Assembly (NCBI GenBank): GCA_900554415.1
Contig: USGU01000001.1
Span: 214,106-278,105 of the forward strand
Direction: 5' to 3'
DNA length: 64,000 nt
From: an uncultured Lachnospiraceae bacterium
Lineage (GTDB): Bacteria; Bacillota; Clostridia; Lachnospirales; Lachnospiraceae
Shown piece by piece: positions 30,774 through 38,686 of the stretch. The notes under the pieces are model-generated. The model made no database searches. It had not been told where the DNA came from and saw nothing but the letters and a program-made list of their open reading frames with translations. Each line of letters starts with the position of its first letter. Within the stretch, counting starts at the first letter, position 1. The translations under genes and the position numbers were made by a program.

Positions 30774-32858
30774 TTACTCCTTTTCACTCTTTTTACTCTT
30801 TGCTGTACTTTTTTTATTACTCTTATAGCTACTATTCTTATTTTGATTATTCTTATAATACGAAGCTGCTTTATCATAATATGCCTTCAAATGGTACTGA
30901 TTCTGTACCCCCAGCACACCATTGGTTCTGCTGATGATAAAATTCCGCAATTTTATCATATATTCTTCGGAAGTAATTTCTCCGTCAGCAACATAGGTCA
31001 GACCTTTTTCCCAGCTTGCAGTAAGTTCCGGGTTCAGGAGGGAACGAATGGAACTGGCAACCACATCGTACACCATTTCCCCGAGTAAGGTCGGTGTAAT
31101 GACCTGGGTTTTCTTATTCAGAGACAAATACTTGATATTAAACAATTTTTTTAAAATTTCCGCACGGGTCGCACTGGTTCCGATTCCGCTTCCCTTTATC
31201 TGGGCACGAAGTTCTTCATCCTCGATTAACTGCCCTGCATTTTCCATGGCAAGAATCATAGAACCAGAGTTATAACGCTTCGGTGGTGCGGTTTCTCCTT
31301 CCTTAATATCAAGTCCCGATACCGCCAGAATATCACCTTTTTTCATTTTCTGAATATATTCAAACAGATGAATATCCAAATCTTTTCCTTCGCTGTTTTC
31401 CGCATTATCATCGCTGTCATTCTCATTCGATTTTTTATTTTTCGGAACTCCGACTACTTTTAAATACCCTTCTTTTGCAAGCACACGGAAATTAGAGAAA
31501 AACTGTTCTTCCTTTATCTGCGTCACGATGGCAACCTTCTGATATTCCGCTGCCGGATAGAAAATGCTCAAAAAACGTCGTACAATCAGTTCATATACCT
31601 GCTGAGAAGTATGGGATACAGATGACAGTGCAGATATTCCCTGTCCCGTTGGGATAATTGCATAATGGTCCGTAATCTGCTTATCATTGACATATCTGGT
31701 CTTTGCCAGATTCTTATAGCTTTCCAACTGTAAAATATCCTTCAGATACGGCTCCGCAAGCTTATATTTATACAGACCGTTCAGATTCTTGGTAATTTCC
31801 TTTGCCACAGCCGTAGATAAAACACGGGCATCCGTTCTTGGATAGGTCACCAGCTTTTTCTCGTACAGTTCCTGCACAATCCGCAAGGTTTCATCCGGGC
31901 TGATTTTAAACCGCTTGGAACATTCGTTCTGAAGTTCTGCCAGGTTAAATAAAAGCGGTGGATTTTTCTTTTCTTTCTTCTTTTCGATTGAAAGAATCCG
32001 GCACTGAAGTGGTTCATTTTCACTTCGAAGCCAGGCAATTAATTCTTCTGCGTCCCGTCGCTCTTTAAATCCATTTTCCTTATAAAGCTTCAGAGATTCA
32101 AAATACCGGCTTCCCTTTACCGCCCGCCATTCTCCTTCGAAAGTGCCGCCTTCCGTGGTAACCGTCTCGATAACTCTGTAAAATGGTGTTTTAACAAATT
32201 CCCGGATTTCCCGTTCTCTGCGTACCACCATACCAAGTACACAAGTCATTACTCTGCCCACGGAAATCACGGTATATTTATTTCCAAGATACCTGGAAAT
32301 ACTGTCTCCATACTTCAATGTCAGAAGTCTGGAAAAATTAATTCCCATCAGATAATCCTCTTTCGCCCTCAAATAAGCTGATTCTGACAGATTATCATAA
32401 GCAGACAAATCCTTTGCCTCCCGGATTCCTCGTAAAATTTCCTCTTCGGTCTGGGAGTCAATCCAGACTCTCCGGCGTTCTTTGCCCTTTACCCCTGCCA
32501 TCTGCTCTACCAGACGGTATATATATTCTCCTTCACGTCCCGAGTCGGTACATACATAAATGCACGAAATATCCTCTCTGGTCAGAAGCATCTTTACCGT
32601 GTCAAACTGCTTTTTTACAGAAGGAATTACCTCATATTTAAATTCATCTGGTATGAATGGTAAAGTCTGGAGACTCCATTTCTTATACTTTTCATCGTAC
32701 ACTTCCGGGTAACTCATAGTAACCAGATGTCCGACACACCAGGTAACAACCGCGTCATCTCCCTCTAAATATCCGTCTTTCCTCTTCATGTTCAAGTGTA
32801 ATGCCTTGGCAAATTCCTGCGCTACACTGGGTTTTTCCGCAATAAATATATTTTTCAT
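30774..32858 (-). CDS. topB: DNA topoisomerase III
   Basis: A 694-residue type IA topoisomerase. The TOPRIM part starts KNIFIAEKPSVAQEFAKAL and has CTDSGREGEYIYR. The catalytic tyrosine is in KLVTYPRTDARVLS. The C-terminus is a lysine/serine-rich tail without zinc fingers. TopB decatenates and relaxes DNA. The length fits chromosomal TopB of Firmicutes; plasmid and ICE-borne copies are of similar size, but no conjugation genes lie nearby. Confidence 0.93.
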   Translation of the reverse strand: MKNIFIAEKPSVAQEFAKALHLNMKRKDGYLEGDDAVVTWCVGHLVTMSYPEVYDEKYKKWSLQTLPFIPDEFKYEVIPSVKKQFDTVKMLLTREDISCIYVCTDSGREGEYIYRLVEQMAGVKGKERRRVWIDSQTEEEILRGIREAKDLSAYDNLSESAYLRAKEDYLMGINFSRLLTLKYGDSISRYLGNKYTVISVGRVMTCVLGMVVRREREIREFVKTPFYRVIETVTTEGGTFEGEWRAVKGSRYFESLKLYKENGFKERRDAEELIAWLRSENEPLQCRILSIEKKKEKKNPPLLFNLAELQNECSKRFKISPDETLRIVQELYEKKLVTYPRTDARVLSTAVAKEITKNLNGLYKYKLAEPYLKDILQLESYKNLAKTRYVNDKQITDHYAIIPTGQGISALSSVSHTSQQVYELIVRRFLSIFYPAAEYQKVAIVTQIKEEQFFSNFRVLAKEGYLKVVGVPKNKKSNENDSDDNAENSEGKDLDIHLFEYIQKMKKGDILAVSGLDIKEGETAPPKRYNSGSMILAMENAGQLIEDEELRAQIKGSGIGTSATRAEILKKLFNIKYLSLNKKTQVITPTLLGEMVYDVVASSIRSLLNPELTASWEKGLTYVADGEITSEEYMIKLRNFIISRTNGVLGVQNQYHLKAYYDKAASYYKNNQNKNSSYKSNKKSTAKSKKSEKE

Positions 32859-32931
32859 AAATATTCTTAGTTACAGCCTCTGACTGTCCTTTTATCTTTC
32901 TCTAGTTTTCATTCAAATTCCAACGTCAAAA

Positions 32932-32976
32932 GGTGGCCGGTTACAGCGAACACAGATACAACTGTAACTGACCACC
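32932..32976 (-). terminator. Terminator after the stand-alone activase gene
   Basis: A 15-bp stem, GGTGGTCAGTTACAG with CTGTAACCGGCCACC (two G-U pairs), is followed on the minus strand by TTTTGACG. The same T-rich end overlaps a TTGACG element that might serve topB. Confidence 0.8.
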
Positions 32977-33064
32977 CTTGCCTCACAGTATAACACATTC
33001 TGTCTCATTCTGCCATACTGACAACCATCAGGTACTCTTCTTTCTTTTACATGATAATCGCTTT

Positions 33065-33817
33065 CTATTGTTCCGCACCCATCAGTGCAGCACCAATCGC
33101 TCCTGCATATCTTGCAAGCGGATCACTCTTAACCGGTGCTTTCAGCGCATTTTCCAGTCTCTCAATTACATACTGGTCTTCACACAATCCACCTGTCAGG
33201 AAATATTTATCACTTGGCACCTGCGCAATTAACTGCACAACTTTCATAATTACTGATTCGATGACTCCGAATGCAATATCTTCTCTTGGGGTACCACGTC
33301 CAATCAGACTGATAACCTCTGACTCTGCAAATACTGTACACATAGAACTGATGGTAATATGTTCTCCTTTTCTCGCCAAATCAGACAGTTCATTCTGAGT
33401 CAGTCCCAGACGGTTTGTCATAACCTCAATAAATTTTCCTGTTCCTGCTGAACATTTATCGTTCATAAGGAACTTCATTACACGACCATTCTTTAAAGAA
33501 ATTCCTTTTGTATCCTGTCCTCCGATGTCAATGACGGTTCCATCATCATGGAATAAATAATATGCGCCCTTTCCATGACAGGTAATCTCTGTCACCACGC
33601 GGTCAGCATAAGGCACAGAAATACGTCCGTATCCAGTTGCTACATAAGTTGCATTTTCTTTATTAATTCCTTCTGCTTCCAGCTTTTCATAAATATCATC
33701 TGCGGTCTTTCTGCTGCTGAATCCTGTATTGAGCAGAAGATGTTTTACCACTTTTCCATCTTCCATTACCACTACCTTTGCTGCACTTGACCCTATATCA
33801 ATTCCCACAAAATACAT
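33065..33817 (-). CDS. 2-hydroxyacyl-CoA dehydratase activase (HgdC-like), stand-alone
   Basis: A 250-residue ASKHA ATPase. The phosphate loop is GIDIGSSAAKVVV; IDIGGQDTKG is the second ATP motif. The cluster cysteines are in KCSAGTGKF and MCTVFAESEV, as in HgdC, where a dimer shares one [4Fe-4S] cluster. Such activators reduce a dehydratase or a double-cubane cluster protein once per ATP-driven event. No dehydratase alpha/beta genes are adjacent. It is a single gene with promoter and terminator. Confidence 0.88.
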   Translation of the reverse strand: MYFVGIDIGSSAAKVVVMEDGKVVKHLLLNTGFSSRKTADDIYEKLEAEGINKENATYVATGYGRISVPYADRVVTEITCHGKGAYYLFHDDGTVIDIGGQDTKGISLKNGRVMKFLMNDKCSAGTGKFIEVMTNRLGLTQNELSDLARKGEHITISSMCTVFAESEVISLIGRGTPREDIAFGVIESVIMKVVQLIAQVPSDKYFLTGGLCEDQYVIERLENALKAPVKSDPLARYAGAIGAALMGAEQ

Positions 33818-33877
33818 GTCTTCCTCCTGCTCCGTCCTTATTCAAAGTCCGTTTTTGTCTCTTTCTTCACTATTTCT

Positions 33878-33906
33878 AGTTTATTATTTTACATGTCATT
33901 CGTCAA
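33878..33906 (-). promoter_or_regulatory. Promoter of the stand-alone activase
   Basis: TTGACG (33901-33906) and TAAACT (33878-33883) with a 17-base spacer, minus strand, about 60 bases before the ATG, which has GGAGG. Confidence 0.6.
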
Positions 33907-33978
33907 ATTGATAAAATCTATAAATCCTAAAAAAACAGCTTATATTCAATACTTCTATTTATCAAACATGGCGTATGT

Positions 33979-34497
33979 TTATGAAATATGTCCCAGCTCG
34001 TACATCATCGTCTCCAGTTTCATATGCAATACTTCTTCTGACTCCCGTTCGCTTATCCATACGGACTGACATCCGGTTTCTTCCTCAAACAAAGGCATGC
34101 GTTCTTCCGGAAATCCAATCATCACTACCCCATCCGCTTTCCACTCTCTGGTAAATATTGTTCCCTCTTCAATCCCATTTGCAAAATGGATTAAGGCGTA
34201 CTGGTTTTTGTTGAAAATATACTGTTCAATTTGTTTCAGGTACTCATAATTACGGCTTCTCTGTGTCGGTCTTCCATCTGTAGTCCCGTCCAGAATCACA
34301 TACAGCTTCGTTCCTCTTCCCGCCAGTACCCGTGCGCGCACATTCAGCAGATAATCTTCTTCTTTTAAAATTTTCTCAATCTTCTGCTTTGTCTCCGTAC
34401 TCATTCGTTCTGTCCGTCCGTGTATCACATTTAACACTGTCGTGACACTCACTCCTGCTCTGGACGCAATTTCTTTCACCCGTACTTTCTTCCGCAT
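33979..34497 (-). CDS. Half-length LacI-type regulator
   Basis: A 172-residue protein. Residues 1-60 are a clear LacI DNA-binding head (VRVKEIASRAGVSVTTVLNVIHGR, then a hinge-like VRARVLAG). The rest covers only about the first third of the usual sugar-binding domain, ending at ELGHIS. Normal LacI proteins have about 330 residues. No continuation is seen in any frame before 33,840, so this is either a stable short form or an old C-terminal deletion. It is divergent from the HAD-esterase-ATP-grasp operon and probably regulates it. Confidence 0.75.
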   Translation of the reverse strand: MRKKVRVKEIASRAGVSVTTVLNVIHGRTERMSTETKQKIEKILKEEDYLLNVRARVLAGRGTKLYVILDGTTDGRPTQRSRNYEYLKQIEQYIFNKNQYALIHFANGIEEGTIFTREWKADGVVMIGFPEERMPLFEEETGCQSVWISERESEEVLHMKLETMMYELGHIS

Positions 34498-34597
34498 GTT
34501 TTCTTCCTCTCTCTCATTTTAATTTTCAAATGCCGTTTTTCTTTCTCATCTCTGACATTTTCCAGACTATAACACATATTTTTTTGTTTGTGTGTTT

Positions 34598-34637
34598 TTC
34601 GACAAAGTACGATATTTACCTATATATTTCGACAAAT
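34598..34637. repeat. TTTCGACAAA direct repeats in the divergent regulatory gap
   Basis: TTTCGACAAA occurs at 34598-34607 and again at 34628-34637, 30 bases apart (about three helical turns). TTTACC (34615-34620) and GGTAAA (34641-34646) form an inverted pair across the second copy. They lie between the LacI-type gene and the plus-strand operon, the expected place for operators. No gene was found in 34498-34741. Confidence 0.45.
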
Positions 34638-34677
34638 TTCGGTAAAATTATTCCGTAATTTTCTGTAAGATTATCAG

Positions 34678-34706
34678 TTGTGATTCCTGTACGCCTGTGC
34701 TATCCT
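34678..34706 (+). promoter_or_regulatory. Promoter of the HAD-esterase-ATP-grasp operon
   Basis: TTGTGA (34678-34683) and TATCCT (34701-34706), 17-base spacer, plus strand. AAAAGGAG at about 34725 is the ribosome-binding site of the first gene. Confidence 0.5.
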
Positions 34707-34741
34707 TTTGGTAAATACAATCGCAAAAGGAGTTTTCTTTC

Positions 34742-35389
34742 ATGGATGGAATTATATTTGACATAGACGGAACCCTCTGGGATTCCACGGAGTCGGTAGC
34801 AAAGGCATGGAATCACGCCATTATAGAACAGGCGAATCTGGATTTACATCTGACTGGCGAAAAACTTATGCCTCTGTTTGGAAAAACAATGGATGAAATC
34901 GAAGCTGCATTATTCCCGGATTTTTCTCAGAAAAAAAGAGACGAACTTGGAAATGCATGTTATGAATACGAGAATACGTTTTTATACGAGGAACCTGGAA
35001 TTTTATTTCCACATGTAAAAGAAACTTTCCAGCTTCTCTCCCAGTCTTATGACCTCTACATCGTCAGCAACTGCCAATGCGGTTACATTGAAGCTTTTCT
35101 GGAAACTACAGGGCTTCAGACTTACGTGAAGGATTCTCTGTGTTTTGGACAGACACACCTTCCAAAAGGGAAAACCATCCGTATGCTGATGGATACCAAT
35201 CATTTACAGGATGTGGTCTATATTGGTGATACCCAGGGAGATTATGATGCCTGTCAGATGGCAAATGTGCCTTTTATCTATGCAAGTTACGGATTCGGTC
35301 AGGCACCGGAGGCCGACTGCTCCATTCAGGGACTTGATGAACTTCCTCTGCTGTTGCAAACCTGGAATAAAAATCAGAAAGGGTGTTAA
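34742..35389 (+). CDS. HAD-superfamily phosphatase (Gph/PGMB-like)
   Basis: A 215-residue HAD subfamily IA protein. The nucleophile loop is GIIFDIDGTLWDS, motif II is IVSNCQ, K in LPKGKTI is motif III, and motif IV is YIGDTQGDYDAC. A helical cap lies between residues 18 and 80. It probably removes phosphate from a small metabolite. It heads a three-gene plus-strand operon; the stop is two bases before the next ATG. Confidence 0.83.
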   Translation: MDGIIFDIDGTLWDSTESVAKAWNHAIIEQANLDLHLTGEKLMPLFGKTMDEIEAALFPDFSQKKRDELGNACYEYENTFLYEEPGILFPHVKETFQLLSQSYDLYIVSNCQCGYIEAFLETTGLQTYVKDSLCFGQTHLPKGKTIRMLMDTNHLQDVVYIGDTQGDYDACQMANVPFIYASYGFGQAPEADCSIQGLDELPLLLQTWNKNQKGC

Positions 35390-35391
35390 AT

Positions 35392-36153
35392 ATGGTAAAA
35401 AAATGGCAGATTACAATTCCTGAATTCGAAGATAATTCCCCGCGGAATTTATATATTTATCTCCCACTGTCTTACAGTTCATCACATAAACGCTATCCTG
35501 TCCTCTATATGTTTGACGGACACAATTTATTCTTTGATTCGGATGCAACTTATGGAAAATCATGGGGACTGAAGAAATATTTGGACAAAAATCGGGTAGA
35601 TTTGATTGTAGTAGCACCGGAGTGCAGTCATCACCCGGACAACGGACGTCTAAAAGAATATGCCCCTTATACCTTTACGGACACTACTTTCGGTCAGATT
35701 GAGGGACACGGACGCACCACCATGGAATGGATGATCCACGTACTGAAAAAAGAAATCGACCAGCAGTTCCGCACCCGGAGAGGCCGGGAATACACTTATA
35801 TTGCAGGCAGTTCCATGGGCGGTCTTATGAGCCTGTATGCTTTAATCCAATATAATCAGGTATTTTCCAGAGCTGCTGCACTCTCCCCTTCACTTTGGAC
35901 TGCCCCGGATAAGCTGACCGCCTTAATCCGGAAATCCAGGTTGTCTCCGGACACTATCTGCTACATGGACTATGGTTCTGAAGAATTCCGTAATCATCCC
36001 GGCATGGAAGCAGTTTACCGTCAGATTACGAATGAACTGGAGGACCGCCACATCCTGCTGACGAACCGCATTGTTCCCGGCGGAAAACACTGCGAAGCAT
36101 CCTGGGAAAAACAGCTTCCTTTTGTTATTCCTGCTCTGCTTTATAAGAAATAA
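35392..36153 (+). CDS. Alpha/beta-hydrolase esterase (esterase D / Fes-like)
   Basis: About 253 residues. The esterase D fold shows YPVLYMFDGHNLF, the nucleophile elbow AGSSMGGLMS, the acid in MDYGSEE, and the histidine in PGGKHCEASW. Relatives include acetyl-xylan, S-formylglutathione and siderophore esterases. No signal peptide is visible, so it acts in the cytoplasm. ATG at 35392 is chosen; it lies three bases past the preceding stop with AAAGGG upstream. The substrate is unknown. Confidence 0.8.
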   Translation: MVKKWQITIPEFEDNSPRNLYIYLPLSYSSSHKRYPVLYMFDGHNLFFDSDATYGKSWGLKKYLDKNRVDLIVVAPECSHHPDNGRLKEYAPYTFTDTTFGQIEGHGRTTMEWMIHVLKKEIDQQFRTRRGREYTYIAGSSMGGLMSLYALIQYNQVFSRAAALSPSLWTAPDKLTALIRKSRLSPDTICYMDYGSEEFRNHPGMEAVYRQITNELEDRHILLTNRIVPGGKHCEASWEKQLPFVIPALLYKK

Positions 36154-36200
36154 ACGCACAAAAATAAATACAATTACTAAAAAGGAGTTTTCTCATATCT

Positions 36201-37397
36201 ATGAAAAATTTTATTTTTATATCACCCAACTTTCCAACAAATTACTGGAAATTCTGCAGAGAATTAAAAAATAACGGACTCAATGTCCTTGGTATCGGCG
36301 ACCAGCCTTATGACGAGCTGACATACGACTTAAAGAACAGCTTAAATGAATACTACAAAGTAAGTTCTCTTGAAAACGAAGACGAAGTTTACCGTGCAGT
36401 GGCATTTTTCATCCACAAGTACGGGCGCATTGACTGGCTGGAGTCCAACAATGAATACTGGTTAGAACGGGATGCTGCCCTGCGCACCGACTACAATATT
36501 CCATCCGGTTTCCACACCTCTGATATGGAGCGTATCAAATTCAAATCAAAAATGAAAGAATATTATACCAGAATCGGACTTCCTGTAGCCCGCTATCATA
36601 TGGTAGATACGATTAAGAAATGCTTTGCTTTTGCAAATGAAGTCGGCTATCCGGTGGTAGTAAAACCGGACAATGGAGTTGGTGCTTCCGACACTTATAA
36701 ACTGAGCAGTGAGGAAGATATGTATGAATTCTTTAACAAGAAGAACCCGAAAGTATCTTACATCATGGAAGAATTTATTACCGCAGAAATTAATTCCTAT
36801 GATGCGATTATTGATGAAAATGGAGAGCCGATATTTGAAACCGGAAATGTAACTCCATTTTCTATTATGGACATCGTAAACACCTCCGGAGATTGTGCTT
36901 ATTATATTGTCAAAGACCTTGCGGACGATGTACGAAAAGCCGGACGTGATACAGTCAAAAGCTTTGGAGTAAAAAACCGTTTTGTCCATTTTGAATTTTT
37001 CCGTCTGACCGCAGACCAGCCAATTGGCAAAAAGGGCGATGTGGTTGCTTTGGAAGTCAATATGCGTCCTTGTGGCGGTTTCACTCCTGACATGATTAAC
37101 TTCGCCCGCAACACGGATGTCTATAAAATGTGGGCAGACATGATTGCTTTCGGTCACTCTACCATTTCAGAAGGCCGGCATGCCTACTGTGCATTCGCCG
37201 GATTGCGCGACAATCAAGAATATGTAATGAGTCATGAGGACATTATGAACAAGTATGGAGCCTGTATGAAAATGGTGGAACGAATTCCAGATGCTCTCTC
37301 CGGTGCCATGGGAAATCAGATGTATGTTGCTGTTTTTGACACCGATGATGAAATGAATTGTTTCTATCAGGATATCTTCCAGCATAAGGAAGTCTAG
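36201..37397 (+). CDS. ATP-grasp ligase
   Basis: A 398-residue ATP-grasp protein. An N-terminal Rossmann-like part (FIFISPNFPTNYWKF) is followed by the ATP-grasp core: VVVKPDNGVGAS (about 150), MEEFITAEINSYDAI, and the metal-binding ALEVNMRPCGG. The family joins a carboxylate, via acyl phosphate, to an amine or similar nucleophile. It is third in the operon, 47 bases after the esterase gene, with AAAGGAG before the ATG. The pathway is not identified. Confidence 0.8.
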   Translation: MKNFIFISPNFPTNYWKFCRELKNNGLNVLGIGDQPYDELTYDLKNSLNEYYKVSSLENEDEVYRAVAFFIHKYGRIDWLESNNEYWLERDAALRTDYNIPSGFHTSDMERIKFKSKMKEYYTRIGLPVARYHMVDTIKKCFAFANEVGYPVVVKPDNGVGASDTYKLSSEEDMYEFFNKKNPKVSYIMEEFITAEINSYDAIIDENGEPIFETGNVTPFSIMDIVNTSGDCAYYIVKDLADDVRKAGRDTVKSFGVKNRFVHFEFFRLTADQPIGKKGDVVALEVNMRPCGGFTPDMINFARNTDVYKMWADMIAFGHSTISEGRHAYCAFAGLRDNQEYVMSHEDIMNKYGACMKMVERIPDALSGAMGNQMYVAVFDTDDEMNCFYQDIFQHKEV

Positions 37398-37444
37398 TGT
37401 CTAGAAAAGTCTGGCACTTTTAATATGCATGACAACCTACGAAA

Positions 37445-37486
37445 GGGGCTGTCGCTTTAACGATTAATACTTAGTGCGACAGCCCC
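37445..37486 (-). terminator. Terminator at the end of the island operon
   Basis: A perfect 11-bp stem GGGGCTGTCGC/GCGACAGCCCC with a 20-base AT-rich loop, followed on the minus strand by only TTTC. The near arm overlaps the last codons of the 24-residue reading frame. Confidence 0.6.
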
Positions 37487-37545
37487 CATGCCACAAGCGC
37501 TACTGCAAAAATGAAACCAATCACGATAACTTTGATACTCTTCAT
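37471..37545 (-). CDS. 24-residue single-pass membrane microprotein
   Basis: An ATG at 37545 behind GGAGA (four bases) opens a 24-residue frame, MKSIKVIVIGF and onwards, ending in WGLSH. After three charged or polar residues the remainder is one hydrophobic helix. It is the last frame of the island operon and its end is built into the terminator stem. No similar known protein comes to mind. It could be a real small membrane protein or a leader-like frame. Confidence 0.45.
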   Translation of the reverse strand: MKSIKVIVIGFIFAVALVAWGLSH

Positions 37546-37583
37546 ACGTTCTCCATCCCGCCGCCATGGGCGGAGATATCCTT

Positions 37584-37778
37584 TTATGATACCGGTGGTT
37601 GGTTCTTCACGGCATCTACAAACAAGATGGTCAGCCCGATATAAGCGGCGCAGGCTACTGCCAGCAGAACGCAGAGGACGACACAGACCGATTGAACCGG
37701 TTTCCGCAAGTAACGGCGGGAGAGAGCTATCCCCAGCAGCGACAGCAACAGCAGCACCACAGCAAGCCAAAGAGGCAT
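37584..37778 (-). CDS. 64-residue two-helix membrane protein
   Basis: The start ATG at 37778 lies eight bases after GGAGG; a GTG three codons upstream overlaps that site and is less likely. Two hydrophobic helices (MPLWLAVVLLLLSLLG and VVLCVLLAVACAAYIGL) are joined by a basic loop (SRRYLRKP). The gene is 14 bases after the DUF3137-like pseudogene and is probably co-expressed. Function unknown. Confidence 0.6.
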   Translation of the reverse strand: MPLWLAVVLLLLSLLGIALSRRYLRKPVQSVCVVLCVLLAVACAAYIGLTILFVDAVKNQPPVS

Positions 37779-37792
37779 ATTGCTCACCTCCC

Positions 37793-38671
37793 TTACACGC
37801 CGCGGAATGCGTCGATCATATCCGTGAACCAGCGCAGTTCATGGGCAAAGCGCTGCCGCAGCTGCGCTGGATTTTCATAGCCTTTGCCGATGTCGAAAAA
37901 GCCGCGTCCGCTGTGAACGGCGATATACACCCTGCCGTCGGGGTTGAGATTTACAGCAAATTTACCGATGGAGGAATCCGCCAGTGCCAGGATGCGCTCC
38001 ATGCGGCCAGGGGTCAGGATGCGAAGGGCTGCCGCTTCATCGTCGCTGCTCAGATTGAAGCGTTTGTCGAAGACCTCGCTGCCTGTTTTGATGGTTTTGG
38101 CGCTGAACAGCTTATCCAGCCTTTCTCTCGGTCAGATGGTCAGCCACGTCGGAAATTCTTGTCCCAGCTCACACAGCATCCACTGACCGGTGTAGACAGG
38201 CTGCTCGTTCTTTTCCCACAGGCCCGTTTCCTCCCGCTGGACCTCGTTGACCTCCGTCAGCCTGACGGTACACAGCTCCGTAATCAGGCCACGATATGTT
38301 CCCCGAACATACCCACTGCCGCTGCAATGGGTGTGTCTGGGCAGGGGTATGTTCGTGTCCTCTGCGTCCAGAAGATGCGGCGTGGGGCTCATCTGCACGT
38401 TTTCAAGGGCAGCGCTTACGATGTCCGGTGCGATGGCATCGAAGGCCTGCTGGCTTGCCTTGTCCTTGGACTTGCCCTGCACCATCTGCCCCAGGCCAAG
38501 GATCACGCCGCCGATGACGACCAGCACAATGTTGCCGCCCAGAATGATGCCTGCGATGGCGACCACACCGCCCACCAGCGAAAGGAGTTTTCCGCCCAAT
38601 TTGCCGCTCTTGCTTTTGCGAAGCTGCCGCGACAGATGTTCATCCGTCATGTTCCTGTTTTTTTCTTCCAT
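37793..38671 (-). pseudogene. DUF3137-like membrane protein interrupted by in-frame TGA
   Basis: The ATG at 38671 has AGGAG before it. The first 179 residues contain two membrane helices (LLSLVGGVVAIAGII, VLVVIGGVILGLG) and a soluble start, then TGA at 38132-38134. The same frame continues with no further stop to 37793, encoding a coherent DUF3137-type end: PRERLDKLF, FDKRFNLSSDDEAAALRIL, TPGRMERIL, LNPDGRVYIAVHSG. One base change (CGA to TGA) in the TI-stop-PRERL context would explain it; read-through cannot be excluded. The whole frame would encode about 292 residues and is a diverged paralogue of the gene just upstream. Confidence 0.75.
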
Positions 38672-38686
38672 ATTCTTCTCCTTATT

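Noticed and set aside
38132..38134. TGA as a selenocysteine codon
   Set aside because: Family members are not expected to have cysteine at this place and no convincing SECIS hairpin follows.
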